Positions 55,634-64,000 of a DNA stretch of 64,000 nucleotides are shown piece by piece. The translations under genes and the position numbers were made by a program. Below the pieces are notes generated by a model. That model was not told the origin of the DNA. It made no database searches and was given only the letters and a program-made list of their open reading frames with translations. The stretch is from NCBI GenBank assembly GCA_000381585.1, contig KB906733.1, positions 248,001-312,000 of the forward strand, written 5' to 3'. The DNA comes from Acidobacteriaceae bacterium KBS 83 (GTDB taxonomy: Bacteria > Acidobacteriota > Terriglobia > Terriglobales > Acidobacteriaceae). Every line of letters starts with the position of its first letter. Position 1 is the stretch's first letter.

Positions 55634-57724
55634 TCACCAGACGCGGCACATCTTCTCCGGCGCCGGCGACATCGGCTGGCCCTTCTTGCAGCCGAAGGCC
55701 TCGCCGAATTCCGGCATATTCACGATCACACCATTCGCGCGAATGCGATCCGGGGAGTGTACGTCCACTTGTACCGCAAGCCGCAGGAACTCGGGACGCT
55801 CGGAGGCGCACCAGTTCTGGCCCCAGCCAAGGAACAGCTCCTGCTTCGGCGTGTACCCGGTAGCTGTCTTCTGATCGAGCGACGTGTGATTGCTCGCGGC
55901 ATCGGCCAGCAGCGCCATCCATGCCAGCCGAAGTCCGCCATTATCCGCGGTGTTCTCGCCGAGCGTGAGCTTGCCGTTGACGTGCAGATCGTCGACCGCG
56001 ATGAAATTGCCGTATTCGTTTACCAGGCAATCGGTACGCTCGACGAATCGCTTCGCGTCATCGGCGGTCCACCAGTCCTTCAAGTTGCCCTGCGCGTCGA
56101 ACTTGCGGCCCTCGTCGTCGAAGCCATGCGTTAACTCGTGACCCTCGACCGCACCAATATGGCCGAAGTTGGTCGCGTCGGATGCCGACCTGTCATAAAA
56201 GGCGGGCTGCAGGATGCCCGCCGGGAAATTGATTGTGTTCATCGACGGCATGTAATCGGCGTTTACTGTGGGTGGCGTCATGTCCCATTCGCCTTTATCT
56301 ACGGGTCGGCCGATCTTGTGAAGCTCGTAGTCGCTTTCGAATTCCCGCGCGCGAAGTGAGTTGCCCAGACTGTCGCCCGGCTTGATGGTGAGTGCGGAGT
56401 AGTCGCGCCATTTATTGGGATAGCCGATCTTGTCGACGATGGCGGCGAGTTTTTCGTGTGCCTTTGCCTTTGTCGCGGGGCTCATCCACTCCAGTTGATC
56501 GAGATCCCTTCCCATGGCCGCTTCGATCTGCTTCACCTGGCTCGCGGTCCTCGCTTTGCTGTCGCCTCCGAAATATTGCGCAACATACACCTTGCCAAGG
56601 ACTTCACCGAGGGCGGAGTCGGTTGCGTCGACACAACGCTTCCAACGGGCCTGCTGCTCCGGAATGCCCTGGAGTTTGCGGCCGAAGAAATCGAAATGCT
56701 CCTCATCGAAGGCCTTGGGTAGTCGGCTGGAGAAGCCGTCCACCAGGAACACCCGCATGTAGTTCTTCAACGTGTCGAGACTGGTGGACGCGATGAGCTG
56801 ATTCAGACCGGTAAAGAACTCCGGGGTTGCGACGTTGAGTTCCGTCACCGGTGGAGCGCCTGCTTCCTTCAGGAACTCCGCCATGTGCAGGTTGGGCGTG
56901 TCCGATGCGAAATTGGCGATCTGCTCCATGTGATAGGTTTTCTCGGGATCGCGCCGCTCGACATTGCCCATGGAAACCTTGGCTAGCGCTGTTTCGAAGG
57001 TCATGATGTCGGCAGCGTTTTTGCCCGCCGTGTCCGGGGAGGAGCCGAGCAGCTTCAGCACGTTCGCGATGTGCTGCACGTACTGCCCGCGCAGCGCATC
57101 ATCTTTCTCTCCGCTGCGGAGGTAGTAGTCCTTCTCCGGCAGGCCGATTCCGCCCTGATCTACCGCTGCGATTTCGCGCGTCGCATCCTTGAGATCCTGC
57201 TGGGAGCCGAGCCCGAAGAAAGCGTCCACGCTGATGCGTTGGAGGTGTGCGATCTCGGGAATTAACTCTTCGCGTGTTTGGATGGCCGCGATGCGGTCGA
57301 GCTCGGGCTGTATCGCGGCTATACCTGCCTTCTCGATGCCCGCCGTGTCCATGCAACTGGCGTAGTAATCACCAATCTTCTGGTCGTCGCTGTCGGCAGC
57401 AGCGTGCGCGGTAGAGGCTTTATCCAGGATTCCATGCAGCGCCTGCAGGTTGAATTCGTATATGTTAGCGAACTGGTCGAACGACGGGAGGTCTGCGGGG
57501 ATCGGATGCAGCTTGCTGTAGTTGCCGCAGGCATACTGGTAGAAGTCGACACATGGGTCGGCGGTGGTATCCATCGCGCTCTTGTCGAAACCCGGGAATG
57601 TATGGACTGGTGTGGGCGGTTGCGCATGGAGTGCCAGCGCCGAGACGACAAGCCCCGCGCCGGCTAGCGAGCGGAGCACTGTGGAAGGAATCCGGGATGA
57701 AGTCAAGTTGGCTCTCCGAAACAA
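55634..57724 (-). CDS. M13 family zinc metallopeptidase, copy 1
   Basis: This 696-residue secreted peptidase of the neprilysin/PepO-like family has a signal peptide (about 1-35). The zinc motif HELTH occurs in EGHELTHGFDDEG (near residue 528), with the distal Glu in GENTADNGG and a substrate motif NADYMPS. The C terminus ends in CRVW as family members do. It lies 6 bases after the second M13 gene, and both face the same way. Confidence 0.93.
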   Translation of the reverse strand: MFRRANLTSSRIPSTVLRSLAGAGLVVSALALHAQPPTPVHTFPGFDKSAMDTTADPCVDFYQYACGNYSKLHPIPADLPSFDQFANIYEFNLQALHGILDKASTAHAAADSDDQKIGDYYASCMDTAGIEKAGIAAIQPELDRIAAIQTREELIPEIAHLQRISVDAFFGLGSQQDLKDATREIAAVDQGGIGLPEKDYYLRSGEKDDALRGQYVQHIANVLKLLGSSPDTAGKNAADIMTFETALAKVSMGNVERRDPEKTYHMEQIANFASDTPNLHMAEFLKEAGAPPVTELNVATPEFFTGLNQLIASTSLDTLKNYMRVFLVDGFSSRLPKAFDEEHFDFFGRKLQGIPEQQARWKRCVDATDSALGEVLGKVYVAQYFGGDSKARTASQVKQIEAAMGRDLDQLEWMSPATKAKAHEKLAAIVDKIGYPNKWRDYSALTIKPGDSLGNSLRAREFESDYELHKIGRPVDKGEWDMTPPTVNADYMPSMNTINFPAGILQPAFYDRSASDATNFGHIGAVEGHELTHGFDDEGRKFDAQGNLKDWWTADDAKRFVERTDCLVNEYGNFIAVDDLHVNGKLTLGENTADNGGLRLAWMALLADAASNHTSLDQKTATGYTPKQELFLGWGQNWCASERPEFLRLAVQVDVHSPDRIRANGVIVNMPEFGEAFGCKKGQPMSPAPEKMCRVW

Positions 57725-57730
57725 AAGTGA

Positions 57731-59788
57731 TTACCAGATACTGCAGCGGCTCGCGCTGACCATGGGCTGGCCCGCCTTGCAACCGAAGGCCTGCTGGAAC
57801 TCGGGCATGTTTACGACAACGCCGTTTACGCGGTATTCCTCGGGCGAGTGTGGGTCCGTCTGCACGCGAAGACGCATTGTTTCCGGTCGAGTGCTCGAGC
57901 ACCAGCTCTGCGCGTATGCGGTAAAGAACTGCTGGGCCGGCGTCATGCCATCCAAATCTGCTTCGCGTGTAACGCCCGGCTGTTCAAGACGATGTTGCCA
58001 GGCCAGGTAGCCGATGCGAACTCCGCCGATGTCAGCGATGTTTTCGCCGAGCGTGAGCTTGCCGTTGACGTGCAGATCATCGACGGCGACGAAGCCGTCG
58101 TACTCCTTGACGACGCAGTCGGCGCGCTCTTTGAATTTTTGTTCGTCTGCGGGCGTCCACCATTCGTTGAAGTTGCCGTCGCCATTGAACTGGCGTCCCT
58201 CGTCGTCGAAGCCGTGCGTGAGCTCGTGACCCTCGAGGCCGCCGGCCTGACCATAGTTCACGGCATCGCCCATGTGCGGATCGTAATAGGGCGGCTGCAG
58301 AATGCCGGCGGGCAGATTCACGCTGTTGGTCTGTGGATCGTAGTCGGCATTGACCGTCGGCGGGCTCATATCCCATTCCTGCTTGTCCGTAGGAGTACCG
58401 ATCTTCGCAAGCACGCGGTGGCGTTCAAACGCCGCAGCGCGCCGTGCATTGCCTACTGCGTCGCCGCGCGTGATGGTCAGGCTGGAGTAGTCACGCCAGT
58501 GGGCGGGATATCCGACCTTGTTGGTGACCGCGTTGAGCTTCTCTTCGGCCTTTGTTTTTGTCGGGGCACTCATCCAATCGAGCTGCTGGATATCGCGCCC
58601 CATCGCGGCTTCGATATCGCTCATGATGGCGGAGGTGCGTGCCTTGTCCTCCGCGCTGAACTGCCGGGCGACATAGACGCGGCCCAGCGCCTCGCCAAGC
58701 GCGCCATCTACCGCCCCTGCGCAGCGCTTCCACCGCACCAGCTGCTCCGGTTGGCCACGCAGTATTTTGCCGTAGAAGGCGAACTGCTCATTGTCGAGAG
58801 CTGCGGGCAGCGCCGTGCCGGGTGTGCTGCGTAACAGGTCCCACCGCAGGACCGCTTTCAAGGAGGCGAGGTCTGTCTGCGGGAGAACTTTGTTCAGAGC
58901 ATCGAAATAGCCGGGCGTCGATACGTTGAGCATGGAAAATGACGGCGTGCCGACACTGTGCAGGTACGTGTCCAAATCGAAGGCGCCGACCTGGATGCGG
59001 AAGTTGACCAATTCGGTGGGGTGATAAAGCCTGGCCGGATCGCGCATCTCCTCGCGGCTAAGAGATGCAGAGGCGAGTTTCGTCTCCAGTTCAAGGACGC
59101 GCTTTGCATCGGCGGCTGCCTGATCCGCAGGCTCTCCGACGAGTGTTAGCACGTGGGCGATGTGTTCCACATACTGCTTGCGCAGGGTCACGGACTTGGC
59201 GTCTGTCCGCTGGTAGTAGCCCTTTTCCGGAAGGCCGAGGCGCGGTTGGGCCGCGGTCGCGATCATATGTCGCGCATCTTTGTAGTCCGCTTCGCTGCCG
59301 AGCCGAAAGAGCGCCTGCGCGCCATTCTGCTGCAACGTCGCAAGCAGCGGCGCCAGGTCCTTCACGCTGGAAAGCGCATCAACGCGATCGAGCGCCGGCT
59401 TCAGCCCGTTGAGGCCGGCTTTCTCGATCGCCTGTGTGTCCATGCAGGTGGCGTAGTAGTCGCCGATCTTCTGCGTATCCGCATCGCGCTGCGCCTGCGG
59501 ATCGCTCGCCTGCTCGAGCACCGACTTCAGCACGAGGTTGTTGTTCTCCGTGAGCTGAACGTCGATGCCGTAAGAAGAGCGGTCACGCGGGATGGGGTTG
59601 TGCTTCAGCCACGTGCCGCAGGCGTACTGAAAAAAGTTGACACATGGGTCGACCGACGTATCGCGAAGAGACGGATCCAGTCCGTGCAGTTGGATGCGGG
59701 TCTGCTGGCTGACGGTCGTCTGGGCGTCGAGGGTGATGGGCGTGGCAAGGCAGGCGGCAACAGCAATCACAGCGGGAAAAGGGCGCAT
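57731..59788 (-). CDS. M13 family zinc metallopeptidase, copy 2
   Basis: This protein of about 685 residues is arranged like its downstream neighbour. A signal peptide (MRPFPAVIAVAACLATP) precedes the zinc motif HELTH in GGLEGHELTHGFDDEG (near residue 521) and GENIADIGG. The start at 59788 gives this signal peptide; the frame reaches 59920 but the extra residues are not signal-like. Its conserved DPCVNFFQYACGTWL block matches DPCVDFYQYACGNY in the neighbour, so the pair is a tandem duplicate. Confidence 0.93.
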   Translation of the reverse strand: MRPFPAVIAVAACLATPITLDAQTTVSQQTRIQLHGLDPSLRDTSVDPCVNFFQYACGTWLKHNPIPRDRSSYGIDVQLTENNNLVLKSVLEQASDPQAQRDADTQKIGDYYATCMDTQAIEKAGLNGLKPALDRVDALSSVKDLAPLLATLQQNGAQALFRLGSEADYKDARHMIATAAQPRLGLPEKGYYQRTDAKSVTLRKQYVEHIAHVLTLVGEPADQAAADAKRVLELETKLASASLSREEMRDPARLYHPTELVNFRIQVGAFDLDTYLHSVGTPSFSMLNVSTPGYFDALNKVLPQTDLASLKAVLRWDLLRSTPGTALPAALDNEQFAFYGKILRGQPEQLVRWKRCAGAVDGALGEALGRVYVARQFSAEDKARTSAIMSDIEAAMGRDIQQLDWMSAPTKTKAEEKLNAVTNKVGYPAHWRDYSSLTITRGDAVGNARRAAAFERHRVLAKIGTPTDKQEWDMSPPTVNADYDPQTNSVNLPAGILQPPYYDPHMGDAVNYGQAGGLEGHELTHGFDDEGRQFNGDGNFNEWWTPADEQKFKERADCVVKEYDGFVAVDDLHVNGKLTLGENIADIGGVRIGYLAWQHRLEQPGVTREADLDGMTPAQQFFTAYAQSWCSSTRPETMRLRVQTDPHSPEEYRVNGVVVNMPEFQQAFGCKAGQPMVSASRCSIW

Positions 59789-59914
59789 TGCGAGAAAGCA
59801 CTCCCGTCTTGACAAAGAACTATCAGCCGAAACGCTATCAGACGAACTGGCCTGGGAAAAGTAAGCTTCGTTTCGTCCTACGCGAAAACGCCGCGTTTGT
59901 AGGAAAATGGTGGA

Positions 59915-61171
59915 GTGCAATGCCGTGCGAAGTTCGCGGCCCGCTGGCGACCAGCATGCCTCGCCCTACTGCTTCTGTGCCTGGGATCGGGATTGGCCAA
60001 GGCGCGAGACCGGCAAATCGGCCCGCAGCCAACAGTTCGCATTCCGGTGGAACCACTCGGTTACCGCCCGCCGGGCAGACTCTACCTGCTGGCCCGTTAC
60101 AGCTCAAGCTCCCTGGACTTTATCGATTCCACCCACCTGCTGCTTACCTTTCGTCAACCACGGCTGCTCGTACGCCAGGAGGGTTCCGACGGCCTGGATC
60201 AGGTCATCCAGGCAGATGTGCTGGAACTGCCCTCGGGCAAAGTTGTAGCCGAAGACGAGTGGCTGCTGCATGATCGCGGGCGCTATCTCTGGCGGCTGGC
60301 GGACAACAAGATATTGCTGCGCATCGGGGGACATCTGTATCAGGCAGACAATCAGCTCCATCTGACGCCGCTGTATCAATCACCGACGGAACTCGAAGGC
60401 GTGGAAACCTCGCCCGACGGAAAGCTGCTGGTGCTGGAGAGCGAACTCGAGAAGCACACGCCGGAGGAGCACGCCCGCTTGGCGCATCATGCTGCGATGG
60501 TGGGCGCCAACCCACCGGCTGAGGATGTGCAGATACGCATGGTGCGGCTGGACCAGTCGAAGTTGATGATGAGTGCTCGCGCTGAGGTTGCCGGAGAGCT
60601 GCCGGCGAACATCGATGGCTTCTTCACTCAGGAGCAGGTGAAAGAGAATCTCTGGAATCTGCGGTTTCATCCCTATGACAACCCAAAACTGCCTGGCGAG
60701 ATCGTGGCGCAGACCGACTCCACCTGCGCGCCCGCGGAAAAGGTGCTGAACCAGGAGAGCGTGCTGATCCTGACTTGCCCGCGCGGTCATAATGACCGGT
60801 TCGTTGCGGCTTACTCGCTGAACAACCGCAAGCTATGGGATGGCAGGTGGCAGTCCAACTTTACCTGGCCGTCCTTCAAAATGGCACAGGATGGCGGGTC
60901 GGTAGCGATTTCCTGGCTCGCCGTTGACCATCCGGTGTCGGCCCAGGAACCCATCAATGACGAAGACGTGCAGAACCAGGTGCTGAGCGTGCTGGACAGC
61001 CGCACCGGGAGCCTGCGGATTGCTCTGCTGATAAAGCCGATCGTTAGCGCGGGGGGAAACTTTGCGCTATCGGCCGATGGAAACCGGCTAGCGGTGCTGA
61101 ATCACGGCATGATCGAGGTGTACGACCTCCCGGCTCCGGCGCCACCGCAAACCGAGCAGGCCGCAAAATAA
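59915..61171 (+). CDS. Secreted protein of unknown function, beta-propeller-like
   Basis: This 418-residue protein begins at a GTG with a signal peptide (ACLALLLLCLGSGLAKA). The remainder has repeated strand-rich segments with the D-G-K/D-G-N turn motif (SPDGKLLV, SADGNRLA), consistent with a beta propeller. I do not recognise the family; similar long secreted proteins are frequent in Acidobacteriota. It converges with rpsT across a strong bidirectional terminator. Confidence 0.65.
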   Translation: MQCRAKFAARWRPACLALLLLCLGSGLAKARDRQIGPQPTVRIPVEPLGYRPPGRLYLLARYSSSSLDFIDSTHLLLTFRQPRLLVRQEGSDGLDQVIQADVLELPSGKVVAEDEWLLHDRGRYLWRLADNKILLRIGGHLYQADNQLHLTPLYQSPTELEGVETSPDGKLLVLESELEKHTPEEHARLAHHAAMVGANPPAEDVQIRMVRLDQSKLMMSARAEVAGELPANIDGFFTQEQVKENLWNLRFHPYDNPKLPGEIVAQTDSTCAPAEKVLNQESVLILTCPRGHNDRFVAAYSLNNRKLWDGRWQSNFTWPSFKMAQDGGSVAISWLAVDHPVSAQEPINDEDVQNQVLSVLDSRTGSLRIALLIKPIVSAGGNFALSADGNRLAVLNHGMIEVYDLPAPAPPQTEQAAK

Positions 61172-61196
61172 AGAGACCGGCACTATGCCGGTCTCT
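61172..61196. terminator. Bidirectional intrinsic terminator between convergent genes
   Basis: Perfect 11-base arms AGAGACCGGCA (61172-61182) and TGCCGGTCTCT (61186-61196) with a 3-base loop lie in the 45-base gap between the secreted protein gene and rpsT. The stem can serve both strands. Confidence 0.7.
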
Positions 61197-61216
61197 CTGT
61201 GTCCATCCGGATTGAA

Positions 61217-61489
61217 TTATGCCTTCGCGGAGACGGCCTTCACGCGCGCGCTGAGGCGGCTCTTGTAGCGGGAGGCGGTGTTCTTGTGCAGGGTGCCCTT
61301 CTGCACGCTCTTGTCGAGCGCGGAGACGGTGGCGCGGTACTGCTCGCCCACCGATTTGGCGTCGCCCTTCTGCAGGGCCTCGCGCAGCGCGCGCAGGCTG
61401 CTGCGGACGCGGGTTTTGTTGGCGCGATTGACGCCGGTCTTGCGTTCCGTCTGACGGGCGCGCTTCAGCGATGAAACATGGTTTGCCAT
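61217..61489 (-). CDS. rpsT: 30S ribosomal protein S20
   Basis: This 90-residue basic protein begins [17 protein letters not shown], the S20 N terminus, after AAGGAAG. It is a three-helix protein that binds the 5' domain of 16S rRNA. The start at 61489 is clear; longer frames lack homology. A sigma-70-like promoter is seen at 61570-61598. Confidence 0.95.
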   Translation of the reverse strand: MANHVSSLKRARQTERKTGVNRANKTRVRSSLRALREALQKGDAKSVGEQYRATVSALDKSVQKGTLHKNTASRYKSRLSARVKAVSAKA

Positions 61490-61569
61490 GAGCTTCCTTA
61501 CAAAGAATTCTGTTGGTTTGTGGAGCGATGCAGACGGTGGCACTCACGCCGCATCCTCTGCAAAGTACA

Positions 61570-61598
61570 AGTTTACCGTGCGGCTGGCAGGGGGTCAA
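61570..61598 (-). promoter_or_regulatory. Candidate rpsT promoter
   Basis: On the minus strand -35 TTGACC (61593-61598), a 17-base spacer and -10 TAAACT (61570-61575) lie about 80 bases upstream of rpsT. Spacing and sequence are close to consensus. Confidence 0.6.
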
Positions 61599-61704
61599 TG
61601 GGTGTTCGGGGCCCGCTCCGTCTCGCTTTCTGCGTCCTCCGGCACAGTTCAGGCATCGTAACTAGCAGGTAAGGAAAGCTTAACGGATATTTATCAAATC
61701 ATCG

Positions 61705-61733
61705 TTGACGCCCTCCTGGAGAGGGTCTAGTCT
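61705..61733 (+). promoter_or_regulatory. Candidate phoH promoter with inverted repeat in spacer
   Basis: -35 TTGACG (61705-61710), a 17-base spacer, and -10 TAGTCT (61728-61733). The spacer contains CCCTC-CTGGA-GAGGG, an inverted repeat that could be an operator. The leader to the phoH start is about 160 bases. Confidence 0.5.
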
Positions 61734-61900
61734 GTGCGCATCCGAGGGACGATCCAAAGCGGCAGACTCGCAACCGGCAGGGAACCGCCTGTGCCGGGTC
61801 GCCGGATGCAAGCACCGGATTCCCCCACCGATTCCAACCGAAACATGCAGCCGCAGCTCCAGGATTTTCTTCATGGAGCCGCAGGAGGTCGTCTGTCCGC

Positions 61901-62917
61901 TTGATCAATAAAACACTGGAAATCACGCCCAACATCGAGCCCCTGTTCGGGACCCGCGACGAAAATCTGAGATTGCTCGAAGACAAGCTGCACACGCGTA
62001 TCGACCTTCGTTCCGATGCCGTTCATGTCTCCGGATCGGAAGAAAGCGTGGCGCGCGTGGAGCGGATCTTCAATGACTACGAACAATTGCGGCGAACCGG
62101 CGTGACGCTGCAGAACGGCGAGCTGAACGCCATGCTCAAGCTGGTCGCGGCAGACCCAAGCGTGACCCTCAAGGGGCTGGTGGACAGCGGCAGGCAGCGG
62201 ACGACGGGCGGCATAAAGCGCATGGTGCAGCCGCGCTCGGTAAATCAGAAGCGCTACGTCGAAGCCATGGAGCAGTCAGACATGGTCTTCGGCATCGGAC
62301 CGGCGGGCACCGGCAAAACCTATCTCGCCGTGGCGATGGCCGCGTCCGCGCTGATGGCGAAGCGGGTGAGCCGCATCATCCTGGTACGGCCCGCGGTCGA
62401 GGCGGGAGAGCGCCTGGGCTTTCTTCCCGGCACCCTGCAGGAGAAGATCGATCCGTACCTGCGCCCTCTCTACGACGCACTCTACGACCTGCTGGACCAG
62501 GAACGCGTGGACAAGATGATCGAGCGCAACGTGATTGAAGTAGCGCCGCTCGCTTTCATGCGCGGCCGCACGCTCAATGACGCGTTCATCATCATGGATG
62601 AGGCGCAGAATACCACCAGTGAGCAAATGAAGATGTTCCTGACGCGGCTCGGCAATAACGCCAAGGCCATCATCACGGGAGACGTGACGCAGATCGATCT
62701 ACCCAACCCGCGGCGCTCCGGACTGCTGGAAGCGATGGAGATACTGAAGGGTGTGGACGGCATTCGCTTTATCCACTTCGAAGATGGAGATGTGGTGCGC
62801 CACCACCTTGTACAGCGGATCATCCGTGCGTATGACAGCTTTGGACGCCAGCAGGCAGAACTGCCGCTTGGGCTGCCGGAGGGTGAACGGGAGAAGCCGT
62901 CGCCTAAGCCTCAATAA
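61901..62917 (+). CDS. phoH: PhoH-like ATPase (YbeZ)
   Basis: This 338-residue protein has an N-terminal KH-like/single-strand-binding part (about 1-105) and a PhoH ATPase domain with Walker A GPAGTGKT at 133-140 and Walker B IIMDEAQ. The start is a TTG at 61901 preceded by AGGAGG. It acts with YbeY in RNA metabolism. ybeY follows after 106 bases, with a terminator between. Confidence 0.92.
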   Translation: MINKTLEITPNIEPLFGTRDENLRLLEDKLHTRIDLRSDAVHVSGSEESVARVERIFNDYEQLRRTGVTLQNGELNAMLKLVAADPSVTLKGLVDSGRQRTTGGIKRMVQPRSVNQKRYVEAMEQSDMVFGIGPAGTGKTYLAVAMAASALMAKRVSRIILVRPAVEAGERLGFLPGTLQEKIDPYLRPLYDALYDLLDQERVDKMIERNVIEVAPLAFMRGRTLNDAFIIMDEAQNTTSEQMKMFLTRLGNNAKAIITGDVTQIDLPNPRRSGLLEAMEILKGVDGIRFIHFEDGDVVRHHLVQRIIRAYDSFGRQQAELPLGLPEGEREKPSPKPQ

Positions 62918-62950
62918 GAAGGCACGCCCGGTACAATTGTGGCAACGGAC

Positions 62951-62981
62951 GAGGAGGGCCGCGGCCCTCCTCTTTCATTTT
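62951..62981 (+). terminator. Intrinsic terminator after phoH
   Basis: Palindromic arms GAGGAGGGCC (62951-62960) and GGCCCTCCTC (62963-62972) are followed by TTTCATTTT. The stem is very strong. It lies between phoH and ybeY and may allow partial read-through. Confidence 0.65.
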
Positions 62982-63023
62982 CGGTTGTTGCAGGGACAAG
63001 CAGGAAATAGACGTGATCGAACG

Positions 63024-63497
63024 ATGATCGTGTACGAAGAGGTGGAGCTGAAGCTGCCGCGGTCTGCACGTCCGCGCCGCCGCGAGCTTTCACGGTTTCT
63101 GCGTCAGGCGATCGATGCGACCGGCCTCGCAGGGGATGTCAGCGTGCTGCTCACCGGAGACGACGCGATTCGTACCCTCAACCGGAAGTATCGTCGCAAA
63201 GACCAGGCGACAGATGTGCTGTCCTTTCCTGCAGTTGACGGTGCTGCGATCGCCGGGGATCTCGCGATCTCCCTCGAGACGGCATCCCAGCAAGCGCGGG
63301 AACACGGGCACACGCTCGAGATGGAGATCAAAGTGCTGCTGCTTCACGGCCTGCTCCATCTGGCCGGTTATGACCACGAGGCCGATGACGGCAGAATGTA
63401 CCGCAAGGAGAAGCGTCTGCGACGCGAGCTTGGACTGACAACGGCGCTCATTGAGCGGGCGCAGCGAAGGTCTTCGCGAGAGGCGGTGCGCGCATGA
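63024..63497 (+). CDS. ybeY: Endoribonuclease YbeY
   Basis: This 157-residue single-strand endoribonuclease is involved in 16S rRNA maturation and ribosome quality control. The zinc motif is in HGLLHLAGYDHEADD (three His), and TDVLSFP is present. The ATG at 63024 (MIVYEEVEL) is the natural start. Its stop overlaps the start of the next gene (ATGA). Confidence 0.92.
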   Translation: MIVYEEVELKLPRSARPRRRELSRFLRQAIDATGLAGDVSVLLTGDDAIRTLNRKYRRKDQATDVLSFPAVDGAAIAGDLAISLETASQQAREHGHTLEMEIKVLLLHGLLHLAGYDHEADDGRMYRKEKRLRRELGLTTALIERAQRRSSREAVRA

Positions 63498-64000
63498 TGT
63501 GGCTCTATGTGGCGCTTGTCCTCGTGCTGCTGGTCATCCACACGCTGGCCTGCTATGTGGACCGCATCTACTCCGAACTGGGCAAGTTCCTTTCGCGCGA
63601 GTTCGAAGACAACATGGAAGTATGGGAGCAGCAGATCGAGCCCACGCTCGGCTTCTCCCGTGACCGGCTTGCGTTATGCGCTGCCGTGCTGGCGCAGCTC
63701 TCGTTGGCAGCCATCGTACTCATCATCGGCGCGATGTTGTTCGGCCGCGAAGGTGAGGTCGGACCGCCGACGCTCGTTGGCGTGTTGCAGGCGGCTCTCG
63801 GCATCGTACTGGTCGTCGTCATCTTCAGCCGCACGTTGCCCTACGCCTTCTTCACGCGGACGCGTGGCGCCTGGGTGCTGAAGTGGCGCTGGCTGCTGCG
63901 GATCTGCTTTTTCGCCGTTTTGCCGGCGGAGCTGACACTCGAATTCTTGCTCTCTATCGTCTCGCTGGCACAGCCGCCGCAGGTTGAAGGTAAGGAAGAT
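63494..64000 (+). CDS. CNNM/hemolysin-family membrane protein (3' truncated by window)
   Basis: The frame opens at 63494 (ATG, overlapping the ybeY stop) and is still open at the window edge. The 169 residues seen contain a membrane helix near residues 2-20, a soluble part (about 25-60), a second helix (about 65-87), a third (about 96-113), a fourth region (about 130-155) and the start of a loop. Order and layout fit the CNNM-domain hemolysin/CorC proteins that usually follow ybeY. CBS domains would be further on, outside this window. Confidence 0.65.
   Translation, partial: MMWLYVALVLVLLVIHTLACYVDRIYSELGKFLSREFEDNMEVWEQQIEPTLGFSRDRLALCAAVLAQLSLAAIVLIIGAMLFGREGEVGPPTLVGVLQAALGIVLVVVIFSRTLPYAFFTRTRGAWVLKWRWLLRICFFAVLPAELTLEFLLSIVSLAQPPQVEGKED

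Larger units (their letters stand above)
61490..61900. other. rpsT-phoH divergent intergenic region
   Basis: This 411-base region holds the minus-strand rpsT promoter, the plus-strand phoH promoter and a long phoH leader of about 160 bases. No coding frame or RNA gene was recognised in it. Confidence 0.5.

Overview
The window is a gene-dense, high-GC stretch of bacterial chromosome. It most resembles Acidobacteriota of the family Acidobacteriaceae (Terriglobia). The evidence is an ADOP-type MacB-like permease, secreted M28/M14/M13 peptidases and amidohydrolases, Gram-negative envelope genes (lptE, kdsD), an ECF42/DGPF cluster, and one copy of the dispersed repeat family with the core 'CATCCTGAGCG'. 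This assignment rests on gene content and style, not on a marker phylogeny. No rRNA, tRNA, CRISPR array, prophage or insertion sequence was seen.

Layout. 1-2.1 kb: 3' end of an ABC permease, a UPF0303 protein and a repeat element. 2.1-8.4 kb: one long minus-strand series with three YciI/DGPF proteins, a DoxX-like protein and an ECF42 sigma factor, followed almost without gaps by cytidine deaminase, thymidine phosphorylase and a nucleoside transporter. A candidate ECF42 promoter precedes the first gene. 8.5-14.2 kb: Lhr helicase directly followed by a Nei/Fpg glycosylase. 14.2-15.6 kb: a RES-Xre toxin-antitoxin pair. 15.6-24.1 kb: PBP1-type peptidoglycan synthase, proS, small membrane and lipoprotein genes, kdsD and an acetyltransferase. 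24.2-26.9 kb: TlpA thioredoxin, a stand-alone DsbD N-terminal domain protein and an M28 peptidase. 26.9-30.2 kb: a membrane-anchored MutS paralogue overlapping gltX. 30.2-33.6 kb: small membrane proteins, a Panacea (DUF4065) antitoxin-like gene overlapping a two-helix membrane protein, and a GT-C-like membrane protein.

33.7-37.3 kb: an XRE regulator, His-rich NfeD-like protein, flotillin and PspA, forming a membrane-stress module with a large palindromic operator over the regulator's promoter. 37.3-43 kb: M14 peptidase, amidohydrolase, ispF and ispD. 43-44.8 kb: azoR-doxX divergent from a TetR regulator, with a palindrome between them. 44.8-45.8 kb: a frameshifted membrane protein gene and an acetyltransferase. 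45.9-52.1 kb: tilS, ftsH, lptE, holA and an MgtC/SapB protein. 52.1-52.6 kb: a minus-strand unit with a 77-codon ORF, an RBS-occluding stem and an intrinsic terminator. 52.6-55.6 kb: EamA transporter, YeiH-type transporter and LysR regulator. 55.6-59.8 kb: tandem M13 peptidases. 59.9-64 kb: a secreted protein of unknown function, rpsT, phoH, ybeY and the start of a CNNM-type membrane protein.

Most of the window is housekeeping. The parts most likely to hold something undescribed are the Panacea/two-helix membrane protein pair, the 52.1-52.6 kb structured unit, the XRE-NfeD-flotillin-PspA module, the ECF42 cluster joined to pyrimidine salvage, and the membrane-bound MutS paralogue.
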